A stretch of DNA of 64,000 nucleotides from Nocardia puris (GCF_003315035.1 NZ_QNRE01000001.1:779224-843223); one strand, 5' to 3'; shown: positions 18,510 through 29,937, numbered from the stretch's first letter. Numbers and translations are program-made. The notes: generated from the letters alone by a model not told the origin.

Positions 18510-19364
18510 ATGACCACCACTCACCTGCTCCGCCCGCGCGACGGTGACGCGCTGCGCGCCGAGATCCGCTGGGTCGCAAGCCGGGCCGGTGTACCCGTGC
18601 TGTTCGGCGGTGAAGTGCACGAGGACACGCTGCTGCTCACCGAGTTCGTCGGGACCATGACCAACGGGTTGCGCGGGCTGCCGGTGCGGCGCTCCTCCGG
18701 GCTCGGCGGACGCGTCATGGAGATGCGGCGGCCCGCGTCGGTCGCCGACTACCGGCGGGCCTCGTCGATTACGCACCACTACGACGGGCCCGTGTCGGGC
18801 GAGGGCATCCGGTCGGTGCTGGCGGTGCCGGTGGTGGTGGACGACCGCACCCGCGCCGTGCTGTATGCCGCCACCCGCGGCGGCAGCCCGATGGGCGACC
18901 GCACCGCCGACCTCATGGTGCTGGCCGGGCAGCGGCTGGCCACCGAGTTCACCATTCGCGACGAGGTGGACCGGCGGCTGCGGCTGCTCGAATCGGTGAC
19001 TCCCGCCGCCGCCACCGCGCCCGCCGTCACCGAGGAACTGCGCGATATCAACGCCGAACTGCGCTCGGTGGCGCGCGCCCTGCCCGACGACAACGACCTA
19101 CGCGACCGGCTGCACCGCGTCTGTGCCCGGCTCACCCGCGTCCTCACCGGCGAGCCCGCCCCCGACGCGCCGCGCCTGTCCCGCCGCGAACTCGACGTGC
19201 TCGCCGAGATCGCGCTCGGCTGCACCAATCAGGAAGCCGCTCAGCGTCTTTCACTGCGGCCGGAGACGGTGAAGAGTTATCTGCGCAACGCGATGACGAA
19301 GTTGGACGCGCACTCCCGGCACGAAGCGGTGGTGACGGCGCGGCGGCTCGGCCTGCTGCCCTGA
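18510..19364 (+). CDS. GAF-domain LuxR-type transcriptional regulator
   Basis: A 284-residue regulator. Residues about 10-150 look like a GAF sensory domain (VASRAGVPVLFGGEV through GIRSVLAVPVVVDDRTRAVL). A helical linker follows (EELRDINAELRSVARALP). The C-terminal 65 residues are a LuxR helix-turn-helix: RLSRRELDVLAEIALGCTNQ EAAQRLSLRPETVKSYL with the recognition helix near the end. It probably senses a small ligand and controls the divergently transcribed acyl-CoA ligases, as is common for this architecture beside acyl-CoA ligase genes in actinobacteria. The target is inferred from position only. Confidence 0.88.
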   Translation: MTTTHLLRPRDGDALRAEIRWVASRAGVPVLFGGEVHEDTLLLTEFVGTMTNGLRGLPVRRSSGLGGRVMEMRRPASVADYRRASSITHHYDGPVSGEGIRSVLAVPVVVDDRTRAVLYAATRGGSPMGDRTADLMVLAGQRLATEFTIRDEVDRRLRLLESVTPAAATAPAVTEELRDINAELRSVARALPDDNDLRDRLHRVCARLTRVLTGEPAPDAPRLSRRELDVLAEIALGCTNQEAAQRLSLRPETVKSYLRNAMTKLDAHSRHEAVVTARRLGLLP

Positions 19365-19648
19365 GCCGGGAGATGACCGTGCGGCGCGACGCTCGGTCGA
19401 CGCGGCCGGGCCGCTGAGGCGCCGGATGGACTTCGACACGGGGATGGCGGCCGGAGAGGCGAGTACGCACTGCCGGGCCGGATGCACGGCGAGTGTCGCC
19501 CTGACAGTTCAGCGGCGCGACAGGTTTCGCATCCCGAGCTCCACGATCGCGAATCTGTCGCTCTCGTCGCAGAAATCGATCTCACAGCGCCTCGCGGAGG
19601 CGTCCGATCCGCCCGCTCGACCTGAACGCCGCCTGATGTCCGGACGGC

Positions 19649-20338
19649 CTACCGCTCCTCCGGGGGCAACAGGTCCGGGCGTCTTTCTCGTGTGCGTTCG
19701 AGGGATTGTTCGCGGCGCCAGGCGGCGACCTTGGCGTGGTCGCCGGAGAGGAGGATCGGGGGGACCTCGAGGTCGCGCCACACCACGGGGCGGGTGTAGC
19801 TGGGGCCTTCGAGGAGGCCGTCGGAGAACGAATCCTCTTGGTGGGACTGCTGATTGCCCAGCACGCCGGGGAGCAGGCGCACCACGGCCTCGGTCATCAC
19901 CAGCACCGCCGCCTCGCCCCCGATGAGGACGTAGTCGCCGATGCTGACCTCCTCGACGCGCACGCGGCGGGCGGCGTCGTCGAAGACGCGCTGATCGATG
20001 CCCTCGTAGCGGCCGCAGGCGAACACCAGGTGCCGCTCGTCCGCCCAGCGGTGCGCGGTGGCCTGCGTGAACGGCACGCCCGCCGGGGTAGGGACCACCA
20101 GCAGGGCGTCGTCGGGGCACACCTCGTCCAGGGCGTCACCCCACACGGTGGGCTTCATGACCATGCCGGGGCCGCCGCCGTAGGGGGCGTCATCGACGGA
20201 TTTGTGCACGTCGTGCGTCCAGCGGCGCAGATCGTGCACGTCCACGGAGATCAGGCCCTTGTCGATGGCCTTGCCGAGCAGGGCCGTGCGCAGCGGGTCC
20301 AGGTACTCGGGGAAGATCGTGACGACATCGATCCGCAT
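19649..20338 (-). CDS. trmD: tRNA (guanine-N1-)-methyltransferase TrmD
   Basis: A 229-residue SPOUT-class enzyme that methylates G37 of tRNAs to prevent frameshifting. N-terminal [20 protein letters not shown], substrate-binding [25 protein letters not shown] and the knot segment [19 protein letters not shown] are all standard. The C-terminal [20 protein letters not shown] binds tRNA. ATG at 20338 matches the family start; a GTG at 20344 overlaps the rimM stop (GTGA) and would add two residues. Last gene of the rpsP-khpA-rimM-trmD unit. Confidence 0.96.
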   Translation of the reverse strand: MRIDVVTIFPEYLDPLRTALLGKAIDKGLISVDVHDLRRWTHDVHKSVDDAPYGGGPGMVMKPTVWGDALDEVCPDDALLVVPTPAGVPFTQATAHRWADERHLVFACGRYEGIDQRVFDDAARRVRVEEVSIGDYVLIGGEAAVLVMTEAVVRLLPGVLGNQQSHQEDSFSDGLLEGPSYTRPVVWRDLEVPPILLSGDHAKVAAWRREQSLERTRERRPDLLPPEER

Positions 20339-20340
20339 GG

Positions 20341-20865
20341 TCACTCCGGATCGAGCAGACCCTCGGGCGGGTCGATGACCACCACGCCCTCGGCGAGCGA
20401 CACCGTCGGCACGATCGCGGTGACGAACGGGATCAGGATCTCGCGCCCGTCGTCGGCGGCGCGCACCGACAGCAGTTCGCCCGCCGCCGAATGCAGCACC
20501 TCGGTGACCGTGCCCACCTCCGACCCGTCGGTGAGCCGCACCGCGAGACCTTCGAGTTCGTGGTCGTAGTACTCGTCCGGATCGTCCGACGGGGGCAGAT
20601 CCTCGCTGTTCACCACGAACAGGGTGCCGCGCAGGGCGTCGGCGGCGGTGCGATCGGACACGCCCGCGAGAAACACCAGAAGCCGGCCCGAGTGCTCGCG
20701 GGCCGACTCCACGGTGAAATCGCGGACCTGCGACGAGCGCGGCAGGCGGCCACGCAGGGTGGCGCCCGCCGCGAAACGCTCGTCGGGCCGGTCGGTGCGG
20801 ATCTCGACGACGAGTTCGCCGCGCACACCGTGCGATTTGGCGACCCGCCCGACGACGAGTTCCAT
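20341..20865 (-). CDS. rimM: Ribosome maturation factor RimM
   Basis: A 174-residue 16S processing factor needed for 30S head assembly. The N-terminal barrel starts [20 protein letters not shown]; the PRC-like C-domain contains [20 protein letters not shown] and the closing [12 protein letters not shown]. It binds ribosomal protein S19. The ATG lies four bases downstream of the khpA stop, and its TGA overlaps a possible GTG start of trmD, so the unit is tightly packed. Confidence 0.95.
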   Translation of the reverse strand: MELVVGRVAKSHGVRGELVVEIRTDRPDERFAAGATLRGRLPRSSQVRDFTVESAREHSGRLLVFLAGVSDRTAADALRGTLFVVNSEDLPPSDDPDEYYDHELEGLAVRLTDGSEVGTVTEVLHSAAGELLSVRAADDGREILIPFVTAIVPTVSLAEGVVVIDPPEGLLDPE

Positions 20866-20869
20866 CCGA

Positions 20870-21112
20870 TTACTGGTCGGTGTCGACCACGTCGACCCGG
20901 ATGCCGCGGCCGCCGATACCGGCGACCAGGGTGCGCAGCGCGGTGGCGGTGCGCCCGCCGCGGCCGATGACCTTGCCCAGGTCCTCGGGGTGGACGTGCA
21001 CCTCGACGGTGCGCCCGCGGCGGCCGGTGATCAGCTCGACGCGGACGTCCTCGGGATTGGCGACAATGCCGCGCACCAGGTGCTCCACGGCATCGGCGAC
21101 GACCGCGCTCAC
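20870..21112 (-). CDS. khpA: KH-domain RNA-binding protein KhpA
   Basis: An 80-residue single KH-domain protein. The [18 protein letters not shown] loop is the GxxG RNA-binding element. In Gram-positive bacteria KhpA pairs with KhpB (EloR) and affects cell elongation; in mycobacteria the gene also lies between rpsP and rimM. Its GTG start overlaps by four bases (GTGA) the stop of a 27-codon mini-ORF that fills the gap after rpsP. Confidence 0.94.
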   Translation of the reverse strand: MSAVVADAVEHLVRGIVANPEDVRVELITGRRGRTVEVHVHPEDLGKVIGRGGRTATALRTLVAGIGGRGIRVDVVDTDQ

Positions 21113-21192
21113 GACTCCACCTCGCTGGCGCTCGGCTCCGCCGTGAGCCCGGTGGGCGCTGTGTCGATGGTTCGCTCGCTGCGCTCGTTCAC
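21109..21192 (-). CDS. 27-residue mini-ORF of MIRU-like type between rpsP and khpA
   Basis: Two bases after the rpsP TAA a GTG opens a 27-residue frame, MNERSERTIDTAPTGLTAEP then SASEVES, whose TGA overlaps the khpA GTG. The DNA begins with GAGCGCAGCGAGCGA and ends with GAGCGCCAGCGAGGTGGAG. The element is therefore bounded by related GAGCGC-AGCGAG sequences and spans the gap exactly. This arrangement is what is described for mycobacterial interspersed repetitive units, small repeats carrying ORFs that overlap the flanking genes. It may function only to couple translation. Confidence 0.5.
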   Translation of the reverse strand: MNERSERTIDTAPTGLTAEPSASEVES

Positions 21193-21194
21193 GA

Positions 21195-21629
21195 TTACTC
21201 GGCAGCCTCGGTGGCGGCCTCGGCCTCGGCGGCGTCGTCCTTCTTGGCCTTCTTCTTCGGGGTGACGGCCTCGGCGACCGGCTCGTTGTCGGCGGCGGCC
21301 AGCGCGGCGTTGAACAGATCCAGCTTGGACGGCTTGGCGGCCTTCACCTTCAGGGTGCCCTCGGCGCCCGGCAGGCCCTTGAACTTCTGCCAGTCGCCGG
21401 TGATCTCCAGCAGGCGCTGCACGGCCTCGGTCGGCTGCGCGCCCACGCCCAGCCAGTACTGCGCGCGCTCGGAGTCGATCTCGATCAGCGAGGGCTCTTC
21501 CTTCGGGTGGTACTTGCCGATGGACTCGATGGCCCGGCCGTCGCGGCGGGTGCGGGCGTCGGCGATGACGACGCGGTACTGGGGGTTGCGGATCTTGCCC
21601 AGGCGGGTGAGCTTGATGCGAACAGCCAT
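21195..21629 (-). CDS. rpsP: 30S ribosomal protein S16
   Basis: A 144-residue S16. The conserved domain is the first 85 residues ([38 protein letters not shown]). After a Lys-rich hinge it carries a long acidic Ala/Glu tail ([11 protein letters not shown]), an extension usual in actinobacterial S16. AGAGG precedes the ATG. It heads the unit with khpA, rimM and trmD; the 319 bases upstream should contain its promoter, though no certain boxes were found. Confidence 0.97.
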   Translation of the reverse strand: MAVRIKLTRLGKIRNPQYRVVIADARTRRDGRAIESIGKYHPKEEPSLIEIDSERAQYWLGVGAQPTEAVQRLLEITGDWQKFKGLPGAEGTLKVKAAKPSKLDLFNAALAAADNEPVAEAVTPKKKAKKDDAAEAEAATEAAE

Positions 21630-21948
21630 GCTGATCTGCCTCTTTCAGGTAGTTGGTCACCGCGCGATTCAGCGACCCGCACGGTCTGCGAGCCCGGTTT
21701 CACGCTTGAAGTGTGTGACCGCCGCGCGGTACGTAACCGGAGACGGGCTGACACTGTCCATGAGGACGGTCGATCATTCTGCCAGACCGGGCGCGGTCTG
21801 CCGAAATCGCCTCCCGGTGGGGTCCTCTCAGACGGTCGGGTCTGCCCTCAGCCAGCCATATGGCGTCACACTCGACCCGGCCGTATCCGGCGTGTGCCAA
21901 AGGGGCGGCCGAGCACCGATGCGCTCGTACCGACGGCGCCGACACAGC

Positions 21949-23043
21949 TCACCGGTGGGCTGTCACCGGGTTGGCGCGGGGGTAGGCGTGGCCGCGGAGG
22001 ACCACGTGAGCCGGGGTGGTGAGGGTGGCGAGGTTGGTGCGGGGGTCTTCGGGGTAGACGACGAAGTCGGCGGGGGCGCCTTCTTCGATGGTGCTGTGGC
22101 CGAGCCAGGTGCGGGCGTGCCAGGAGGCGGCGCCGAGGGCGTCGTGGGGGGAGAAGCCGGCCTCGGTGAGGGCGGTGATCTCGTCGGCGATGCGGCCATG
22201 GTGGATGGAGCCACCCGCGTCGGTGCCGGTGTAGATGGGGATGCCGGCGTCGTGGGCGTCGGCGATGGTGCGGCGGACGCGGCGGTGCAGGTCGCGCATG
22301 TGCGCGGCGTACACGGGGAACTTGCCCGCGCTGTCGGCGATATCGGGGAAGGTGTCGATATTGACGAGGGTCGGCACCAAGGCCGTGCGGTGCTCGACCA
22401 TCAGCTCGATGGTCTCGTCGGTGAGGCCGGTGCCGTGTTCGATGCAGTCGATGCCCGCCTCGAGCAGGCCGGGCAGTGCATCCTCGCCGAACACGTGCGC
22501 CGTGACGCGCGCGCCGTTGGCGTGGGCGGCGTCGATCGCCTCCTTCAGCACGGCGTCGCTCCACAGCGGGCGCAGGTCGCCGACGGATCGGTCGATCCAG
22601 TCGCCGACGATCTTGACCCACCCGTCGCCGAACCGCGCCTGCTCGGCGACGATCTCCGGCAGGTCGCGCTCGTCGTCGAGTTCGATGCCGAGTTCGCGGA
22701 TGTAGCGCTTGGGCCGCGCGATGTGCCTGCCCGCGCGGATGATGCGCGGCAGGTCCTCGCGCTCGTCGATGAACCGGGTGTCGATCGGGGAGCCCGCGTC
22801 GCGCAACAGCAACGCGCCCGCGTCGCGTTCGGTCTCGGCCTGCGCGATCGCGCCCTCGCGAGTCTCGTCGCCCCCGCCGTACCGGATGCCGACGTGGCAG
22901 TGCGCGTCCACCAGACCGGGCACGATCCACCCTGTGTCGCACAGGGTTTCGGCGCCGGGCACCGGCTCGAAGGTCACCCGCCCGTCGCGCACCCACAGGT
23001 CGCGCACCTCGTGACCGGGCAGAACAACACCACGCAGATGCAT
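21949..23043 (-). CDS. Amidohydrolase family metal-dependent hydrolase
   Basis: A 364-residue cytosolic enzyme of the imidazolonepropionase / dihydroorotase-like superfamily. Metal ligands are in VPGLVDAHCHVGI, the carboxylated-lysine or metal strand in GWVKIVGDW, then VTAHVFGEDAL, CIEHGTGLTDE and IYTGTDAGGS with the final Asp. Substrate unknown; prolidase or aryl-dialkylphosphatase relatives share these motifs. ATG 23043 is preceded by GAGGAGG with six bases between. The same type of gene (Rv2915c class) lies between ffh and rpsP in M. tuberculosis. Confidence 0.9.
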   Translation of the reverse strand: MHLRGVVLPGHEVRDLWVRDGRVTFEPVPGAETLCDTGWIVPGLVDAHCHVGIRYGGGDETREGAIAQAETERDAGALLLRDAGSPIDTRFIDEREDLPRIIRAGRHIARPKRYIRELGIELDDERDLPEIVAEQARFGDGWVKIVGDWIDRSVGDLRPLWSDAVLKEAIDAAHANGARVTAHVFGEDALPGLLEAGIDCIEHGTGLTDETIELMVEHRTALVPTLVNIDTFPDIADSAGKFPVYAAHMRDLHRRVRRTIADAHDAGIPIYTGTDAGGSIHHGRIADEITALTEAGFSPHDALGAASWHARTWLGHSTIEEGAPADFVVYPEDPRTNLATLTTPAHVVLRGHAYPRANPVTAHR

Positions 23044-23049
23044 CGGCAA

Positions 23050-23374
23050 CCTCCTCGCGAGTCGGCTCCACCGAACCTACTCCGCCCGTGAAGTCGACGA
23101 CCACCCACACACGGGGGTACGCCACCCCGACCCGGCATGCACAGACCGGACCGGTTCCAGCCTTCCACCCCCCGACATGAGATCCGATCGCGCCGGGCCG
23201 GGTCCGACGGGCACAGCTCCGCCCGGCCGGAGCAAACACCCGAGCCATCGCGCCCGGTCACCGGCACCGAAGCGGTGCATCGTCGATGCCCACGCTCACC
23301 CGAGCGCACCGCCGCGACCTACCCACACCGCCCGTGAGCGGTCCCTCGACACGGCACCTGGACGCCGACGGCCC
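23050..23374. other. Gene-free region between ffh and the amidohydrolase
   Basis: About 325 bases with no supported gene. A GGCCGGG / CCCGGCC pair near 23190-23235 could fold, but no distinct terminator, RNA gene or repeat is convincing. Confidence 0.4.
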
Positions 23375-24928
23375 CTACTGCTTGGGGAACTTGAGCTTCG
23401 ACAGATCGAACCCGTCCAACCCCGGCGGCAGCTGGTCGAGCCCCGCGGGCATGTTCGACAGGTCGGGCATCCCGGCGGGCATGCCCGGCATCCCCGGGAA
23501 CCCACCGCGCACCTTCGGCGGTGTGGGGCCGCGCCCGCCCTTCTTGCCCTTCTTCCCCTTCTTGGCGTTGCGGCGGTTGGCGCCGGGCAGGCCCATCTGG
23601 CGGCCCATGCTCGCCATCATCTTCTTGGCCTCGAAGAACCGGTCCACCAACTGGTTGACGTCGGAGACCTGCACACCCGAACCATTGGCGATGCGCAGGC
23701 GGCGGGAGGCGTTGATGATCTTCGGGTTGGCGCGCTCGGCGGGCGTCATACCGCGGATGATGGCCTGCACCCGGTCCAGCTGCCGGTCGTCGACGGCGGC
23801 CAGCGCGTCCTTCATCTGGCCCGCGCCGGGCAGCATGCCGAGCAGGTTGCCGATCGGGCCCATCTTGCGGATGGCCAGCATCTGCTCGAGGAAGTCCTCG
23901 AGGGTGAGCTCGCCGCTGCCGATCTTGCGCGCGGCCTCCTCGGCCTGCTGCGCGTCGTAGACCTGTTCGGCCTGCTCGATGAGGGTGAGCACATCGCCCA
24001 TGCCGAGGATGCGGCTGGCCATGCGGTCGGGGTGGAAGACGTCGAAGTCCTCGAGCTTCTCACCGGTGGACGCGAACAGGATCGGCGCGCCGGTGACGTT
24101 GCGCACCGACAGGGCCGCACCACCGCGCGCGTCGCCGTCGAGCTTGGTGAGCACCACGCCGGTGAAGCCGACGCCGTCGCGGAACGCCTCGGCGGTGTTG
24201 ACGGCGTCCTGGCCGATCATGGCGTCGAGGACGAACAGCGTTTCGTCGGGCTGCACGGCGTCGCGGATGCCCGCGGCCTGGCGCATGAGTTCCTCGTCGA
24301 TGCCGAGGCGGCCCGCGGTGTCGACGATCACCACGTCGTACTGCTTGGCGTTCGCCTCCTCGACGCCCTGGCGCGCGACGGCGACCGGATCAGCCGCCGT
24401 GATGCCCAGCGGGTTCTCGCCACCGCCGACGGAGGTGCCGGGGTGCGGGGCGAACACGGGCACGCCCGCGCGCTCGCCGACCACCTGGAGCTGGGTGACG
24501 GCGCCGGGGCGCTGCAGGTCACAGGCCACCAGCAGCGGCTGATGCCCCTGGCCCTTGAGCCATTTCGCGAGCTTGCCCGCCAGGGTGGTCTTACCGGCGC
24601 CCTGGAGACCGGCGAGCATCACCACGGTCGGCGGGTTCTTGGCCAGGTTCAGCCTGCGGGTCTCGCCGCCGAGGATGCCGACGAGTTCCTCGTTGACGAT
24701 CTTGACGACCTGCTGGGCGGGGTTCAGCGCCGCGGAGACCTCCGCGCCCTTGGCGCGCTCCTTGATCCTGGCGATGAAACCGCGCACCACGGGCAGCGCG
24801 ACGTCCGCCTCGAGCAGGGCCAACCGGATCTCCCGGCACGTGGCGTCGATGTCGGCCGGTGACAGACGCCCCTTACCGCGCAGATCTTTCAGGGCACCGG
24901 TTAGCCGGTCGGACAGGGATTCGAACAC
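23375..24928 (-). CDS. ffh: Signal recognition particle protein Ffh
   Basis: A 517-residue SRP54-type GTPase that binds 4.5S RNA and hydrophobic signal sequences and docks with FtsY. The N domain starts MFESLSDRLTGALKDLRGKG; the G domain has GLQGAGKTT, DTAGRLGIDEEL and TKLDGDARGGAAL; the Met-rich M domain contains LEDFLEQMLAIRKMGPIGNL and ends in a Lys/Gly/Pro-rich tail (KKGKKGKKGGRGPTPP). Start codon is GTG at 24928. All catalytic motifs are intact. No SRP RNA gene was found in the window. Confidence 0.97.
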   Translation of the reverse strand: MFESLSDRLTGALKDLRGKGRLSPADIDATCREIRLALLEADVALPVVRGFIARIKERAKGAEVSAALNPAQQVVKIVNEELVGILGGETRRLNLAKNPPTVVMLAGLQGAGKTTLAGKLAKWLKGQGHQPLLVACDLQRPGAVTQLQVVGERAGVPVFAPHPGTSVGGGENPLGITAADPVAVARQGVEEANAKQYDVVIVDTAGRLGIDEELMRQAAGIRDAVQPDETLFVLDAMIGQDAVNTAEAFRDGVGFTGVVLTKLDGDARGGAALSVRNVTGAPILFASTGEKLEDFDVFHPDRMASRILGMGDVLTLIEQAEQVYDAQQAEEAARKIGSGELTLEDFLEQMLAIRKMGPIGNLLGMLPGAGQMKDALAAVDDRQLDRVQAIIRGMTPAERANPKIINASRRLRIANGSGVQVSDVNQLVDRFFEAKKMMASMGRQMGLPGANRRNAKKGKKGKKGGRGPTPPKVRGGFPGMPGMPAGMPDLSNMPAGLDQLPPGLDGFDLSKLKFPKQ

Positions 24929-25008
24929 CGATCGCGCTCCTGATCTCGAATGACGTCAATTGCCTCCCAGAGTAATGGGATCGTCCACCCGCCCGCGCGG
25001 GCGGTGCG

Positions 25009-25335
25009 TCATCGCGCGCGCTGGTCGAGCGAGCGGCGGCGCCGGGCGGCGGGCCCGCGATAGTCGTGGTTCTCCAGACCGACCATGGAGGCGGCCTCGC
25101 GTCCGGTGAGCCCGAGTTCCAGCGCGAGGTCGTCGAGCTCGGCCGTATCCACCTCGGCCGGTGGCGTTTTCGCGGCGACGGCGATGGCGATCGTCATGGC
25201 GGTGACCGCCTGGCGACCGGTCAGCGTGCGGCCGGGCAACCAGGACACGACCCAGCGGTCCTCGCCGACGCAGCGCGCCATGTGGGTGGTCTCGTCGCTG
25301 GTCATCAGCGATGCCGCCACCACCTGAATTGCCAC
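25009..25335 (-). CDS. Conserved small hypothetical protein
   Basis: A 108-residue soluble protein. The recognisable part is VSWLPGRTLTGRQAVTAMTI, followed by an acidic helix (DTAELDDLALELGLTGREAAS). Proteins with this pattern occur in Nocardia and Rhodococcus but I know of no function. The GTG at 25335 has GGGGAG seven bases upstream; an internal ATG at 25305 lacks one. It stands alone between glnD and ffh. Confidence 0.65.
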   Translation of the reverse strand: MAIQVVAASLMTSDETTHMARCVGEDRWVVSWLPGRTLTGRQAVTAMTIAIAVAAKTPPAEVDTAELDDLALELGLTGREAASMVGLENHDYRGPAARRRRSLDQRAR

Positions 25336-25431
25336 CGGCCTGCTCCCCTCGTGCTCGCGCTAGTGGAACGCTCCGATCGTAAGGGGCGCAGGCAGGTACG
25401 CGAGACGCTATCGAGCAAATCTCTCGCAACG

Positions 25432-27897
25432 CTACGACGCCGAGTCGCTCACCGCGGCGTCGGCGTCCTCCGGACGTTTCGGCGCGGGGTGCGGGACCAC
25501 GTCGAGCACGGCCTTCTCGATGGCCTCGCGCCGCTGCGGGCCGTCGTCGGCGCCCAGGTCGAGGCAGAACGAGTCCACGACGGCCGCGCCCATGGTGACC
25601 ACCTTCGCCCAGCGCACATCGGCGCGGCACGCGGCGAACGCGGCCGCCAGCCTGCTGAGCAGGCCGATCCGGTCCTCCGCGCGCAGTTCCAGGATCACCT
25701 GGCCCGGTGTCGAGGTGGACGACCAGATCAGCCGGGGCGCGGCCTGCGCGTACGGGCTGGGGCCGGCACCCGCGGCCTCCCGTTCGCGCTTGGCCAGCAA
25801 CGCGGGCAGATCCAGATCGCCCGCGATGGCGCGGATCAGCTCCTGGCGCAGCAGTCCGGCGTCGGGCGGGTCGCCGAATTTGGGCGCCACCACGAAAGTA
25901 TTGACCGCCGAAGCACCTTCGCCGCCCAGCGAGGCCGACAGCACCCGCAGCGAATGCAGCGCCAGCACGCCCGCGGCTTCCGACAGCAGCCCGGAGGTGT
26001 CGGGCGCGATCACGGTGATCCCATAGGTGTACTTGCCCTCGCCGGGCTCCAGCGTGACGTGCACGCCACCCGCTGCGGCCTTCGCCAGCAGTTCGGGCGC
26101 GATCGGCTCCGGCGCGGGCAGCTCGTCGCCCGCCATCACCAGGCGGCAGCGCCGCACCAGGTCGCCGATCAGCGAGGCCTTCCAATCGCCCCACACGCCG
26201 GGACCGGTGGCCAGCGAATCGGCCTCGGCGAGGGTGTGCAGCAATTCCAACGTCTGCACGTCACCGTCGAGGGCGTCCACCACGTACTGCACGGTCTCCG
26301 GATCGGCGAGGTCGCGCCGGGTCGCGGTGTCGGGCAGCAGCAGGTGGTGGCGCACGACGGCGCTGAGCGTGCGCACGTCGGAGGGCCACAACCCGAGCCT
26401 GCGCCCGATGTGGGTGGCCAGTTCCGCGCCGACGACGCTGTGGTCGCCCTGGCGGCCCTTGCCGATGTCGTGCATCAGCGCGCCGAGCGCGAGCAGGTCG
26501 GGGCGGGCCACCCGGGTGCTCAGCGCGCTCGCGTAGGCGACCGTCTCCATGAGGTGACGGTCGACGGTCCAGGTGTGCAGGGCATCGCGCGGCGGCAGAT
26601 CGCGCACCGCGCCCCATTCCGGCAGCAGACGGCCCCACAACCCGGTGCGGTCCAGCGCCTCGATCGCGCCGATCGCGCCGCGCCCGGACCCGAGCAGCAC
26701 GAGCAGATCGTTGAGCGCGTCCTTCGGCCACGGCTCGCGCAGTTCGGGCGCGTCCTCGGACAGGCGGTTGAGCGTGGTGGCCGACATCGGCAACCCCGTC
26801 TGCGCCGACGCGGCCGCCACCCGCAGGATCAGCCCCGGATCCCGTTGCGGGCGCGCGTCCCTGGCCAGGACCACCTCGCCCGCGTGCTCGACCACCCCCT
26901 CATCGAGTGGTCGCCGCACCGGCATCCGGCGCAGCCGGGCCAGCCCGCGCCGCGGCAGCGCGTTCGCCGCCGTGCGCAGCCCGACCTCGACCGAGTAGCT
27001 CACCGTCCGCGCCGAATCGCTCAGCGTCCTGGCCAGATCGAAGCGATCGCCGATGCGCAGCGCCGCGCCGATCTCGTCGGCGTCCTGCGCGCGCAACTGG
27101 TCGCGGGCGCGTCCGGCGACGCGATGCAACTCGGTGCGCACATCCAGCAGCCTGCGGTGCGCGTGCTTCAGGCCGCCGCCGGGCACCTCGGGACCGAGCC
27201 CCGGCATGGCGTCGGTCAGCTGCGCGATGGCGAGCGCGTCGAGCAGCTGGATGTCGCGCAGTCCGCCGCGTCCGTTCTTCAGATCGGGTTCGGCCCGGTG
27301 GGCGATCTCGCCGCTGCGCTGCCAGCGGGCCTTGGCCTGGGTGATCAGCTCGTCGAAGCGGTTGCGGATCCCGGTGCGCCACTCCCGGCGCACCCCGCCG
27401 ATGAGCAGATTGCTCAGCTCGGCGTCGCCGACGATGTGGCGGGCCTCGAGCATGCCGAGCGCCGCGATCAGATCGTCGTTGGCCACCCGCAGCGCCTGCG
27501 GGACGGTGCGCACGCTGTGGTCGAGCTTGATGTGGGCGTCCCACAGCGGATACCAGAGCTGATCGGCGACCTCGGCGACCCGGGCCGGGTCGACATCGTC
27601 GTGCAACAGCACCAGGTCCAGATCGGAGTACGGCAGCATCTCCCGGCGCCCGAGGCCACCCACGGCGACGATGGCCAGTCCACTGTCGGCGGTGATGCCC
27701 AGTTCGGCGCCTTTGCTGGTGAGCCACAGTTCGTAGAGGTCTACCAGCGCGGCCCGCAGCGATTCGGCGTCCAGGCGCGGATTGCGCGGCAATCCGCCGT
27801 CCAGCAACTGCTTACGGGCCCGCACCAGATCCGCCGCCCCGTTCGACACCCGTTCGCCGCCCTTGCCGGCCCCGTCTCCACTACCCACAACCCACAC
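25432..27897 (-). CDS. glnD: [Protein-PII] uridylyl/adenylyltransferase GlnD
   Basis: An 821-residue nitrogen-status sensor that modifies PII (GlnB). The nucleotidyltransferase motif [22 protein letters not shown] is split here as [14 protein letters not shown] and DLVLLHDD near residue 80; a helical bundle follows; the HD domain has [14 protein letters not shown]; two ACT domains at the C-terminus contain [20 protein letters not shown] and [16 protein letters not shown] for glutamine sensing. In actinobacteria the homologue acts as an adenylyltransferase on Tyr51 of PII. It is the third gene after amtB and glnB; an imperfect hairpin lies between glnB and glnD. Confidence 0.95.
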   Translation of the reverse strand: MWVVGSGDGAGKGGERVSNGAADLVRARKQLLDGGLPRNPRLDAESLRAALVDLYELWLTSKGAELGITADSGLAIVAVGGLGRREMLPYSDLDLVLLHDDVDPARVAEVADQLWYPLWDAHIKLDHSVRTVPQALRVANDDLIAALGMLEARHIVGDAELSNLLIGGVRREWRTGIRNRFDELITQAKARWQRSGEIAHRAEPDLKNGRGGLRDIQLLDALAIAQLTDAMPGLGPEVPGGGLKHAHRRLLDVRTELHRVAGRARDQLRAQDADEIGAALRIGDRFDLARTLSDSARTVSYSVEVGLRTAANALPRRGLARLRRMPVRRPLDEGVVEHAGEVVLARDARPQRDPGLILRVAAASAQTGLPMSATTLNRLSEDAPELREPWPKDALNDLLVLLGSGRGAIGAIEALDRTGLWGRLLPEWGAVRDLPPRDALHTWTVDRHLMETVAYASALSTRVARPDLLALGALMHDIGKGRQGDHSVVGAELATHIGRRLGLWPSDVRTLSAVVRHHLLLPDTATRRDLADPETVQYVVDALDGDVQTLELLHTLAEADSLATGPGVWGDWKASLIGDLVRRCRLVMAGDELPAPEPIAPELLAKAAAGGVHVTLEPGEGKYTYGITVIAPDTSGLLSEAAGVLALHSLRVLSASLGGEGASAVNTFVVAPKFGDPPDAGLLRQELIRAIAGDLDLPALLAKREREAAGAGPSPYAQAAPRLIWSSTSTPGQVILELRAEDRIGLLSRLAAAFAACRADVRWAKVVTMGAAVVDSFCLDLGADDGPQRREAIEKAVLDVVPHPAPKRPEDADAAVSDSAS

Positions 27898-27915
27898 CGC
27901 CCATCCAACTGAGGG

Positions 27916-27957
27916 CGGCCCCGTCCCGACCGGGCTTGTCCGGTGGGAGCGGAGCCG
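27916..27957 (-). terminator. Imperfect 18-bp hairpin between glnB and glnD
   Basis: Arms at 27916-27933 and 27940-27957 pair at about 14 of 18 positions with a six-base loop. No U-tract. It may attenuate transcription so that glnD is made at a lower level than glnB. Confidence 0.45.
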
Positions 27958-27981
27958 CCGCTCGATTTCCGCTAGTCGCGC

Positions 27982-29648
<1,667 letters not shown>

Positions 29649-29717
29649 CTTTGTTCCTCCTCATCTCGGGCTTCGCCGGCAACGACGTAAGCCTGCACAG
29701 AAGGGTCCTCACTCGGT

Positions 29718-29755
29718 GTTTCATCTGTTGAGCTGTCGTGTTTCACCTGCGTGAA
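29718..29755 (-). promoter_or_regulatory. Candidate GlnR operator upstream of amtB-glnB-glnD
   Basis: On the minus strand four five-base half-sites lie with exact six-base gaps: TTCAC (29755-29751), GAAAC (29744-29740), GCTCA (29733-29729) and GAAAC (29722-29718). The known actinobacterial GlnR box is GTnAC-n6-GAAAC repeated twice at the same spacing; both GAAAC halves are perfect, the first GTnAC is 4 of 5, the second is poor. The ends lie 70-107 bases before the amtB start, a usual distance. Confidence 0.7.
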
Positions 29756-29937
29756 CGGATAGCGCGGTTGTGTTGCTACCAGGTTTCGTGGCGTGCACCG
29801 GAGGTTTCGTACCCGCTGTGAGGTGCGTGTCGAGAGCATCCGATGCGCAAACGGCCACGGCCGGAGTCACCCGCCCGGCCGTGTGTCCGGTAGATCCGAT
29901 TCGCGCTGAGACGATTCGTACCGTGCCCTCGTCGCGC

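Noticed and set aside
19365..19648. A gene between the LuxR regulator and trmD
   Set aside because: Frames on both strands are short and lack ribosome sites or families; treated as a convergent spacer.
23050..23374. SRP (4.5S) RNA next to ffh
   Set aside because: No GGAA/GCAG-type helix-8 element was recognisable; the RNA gene is usually unlinked in these bacteria.
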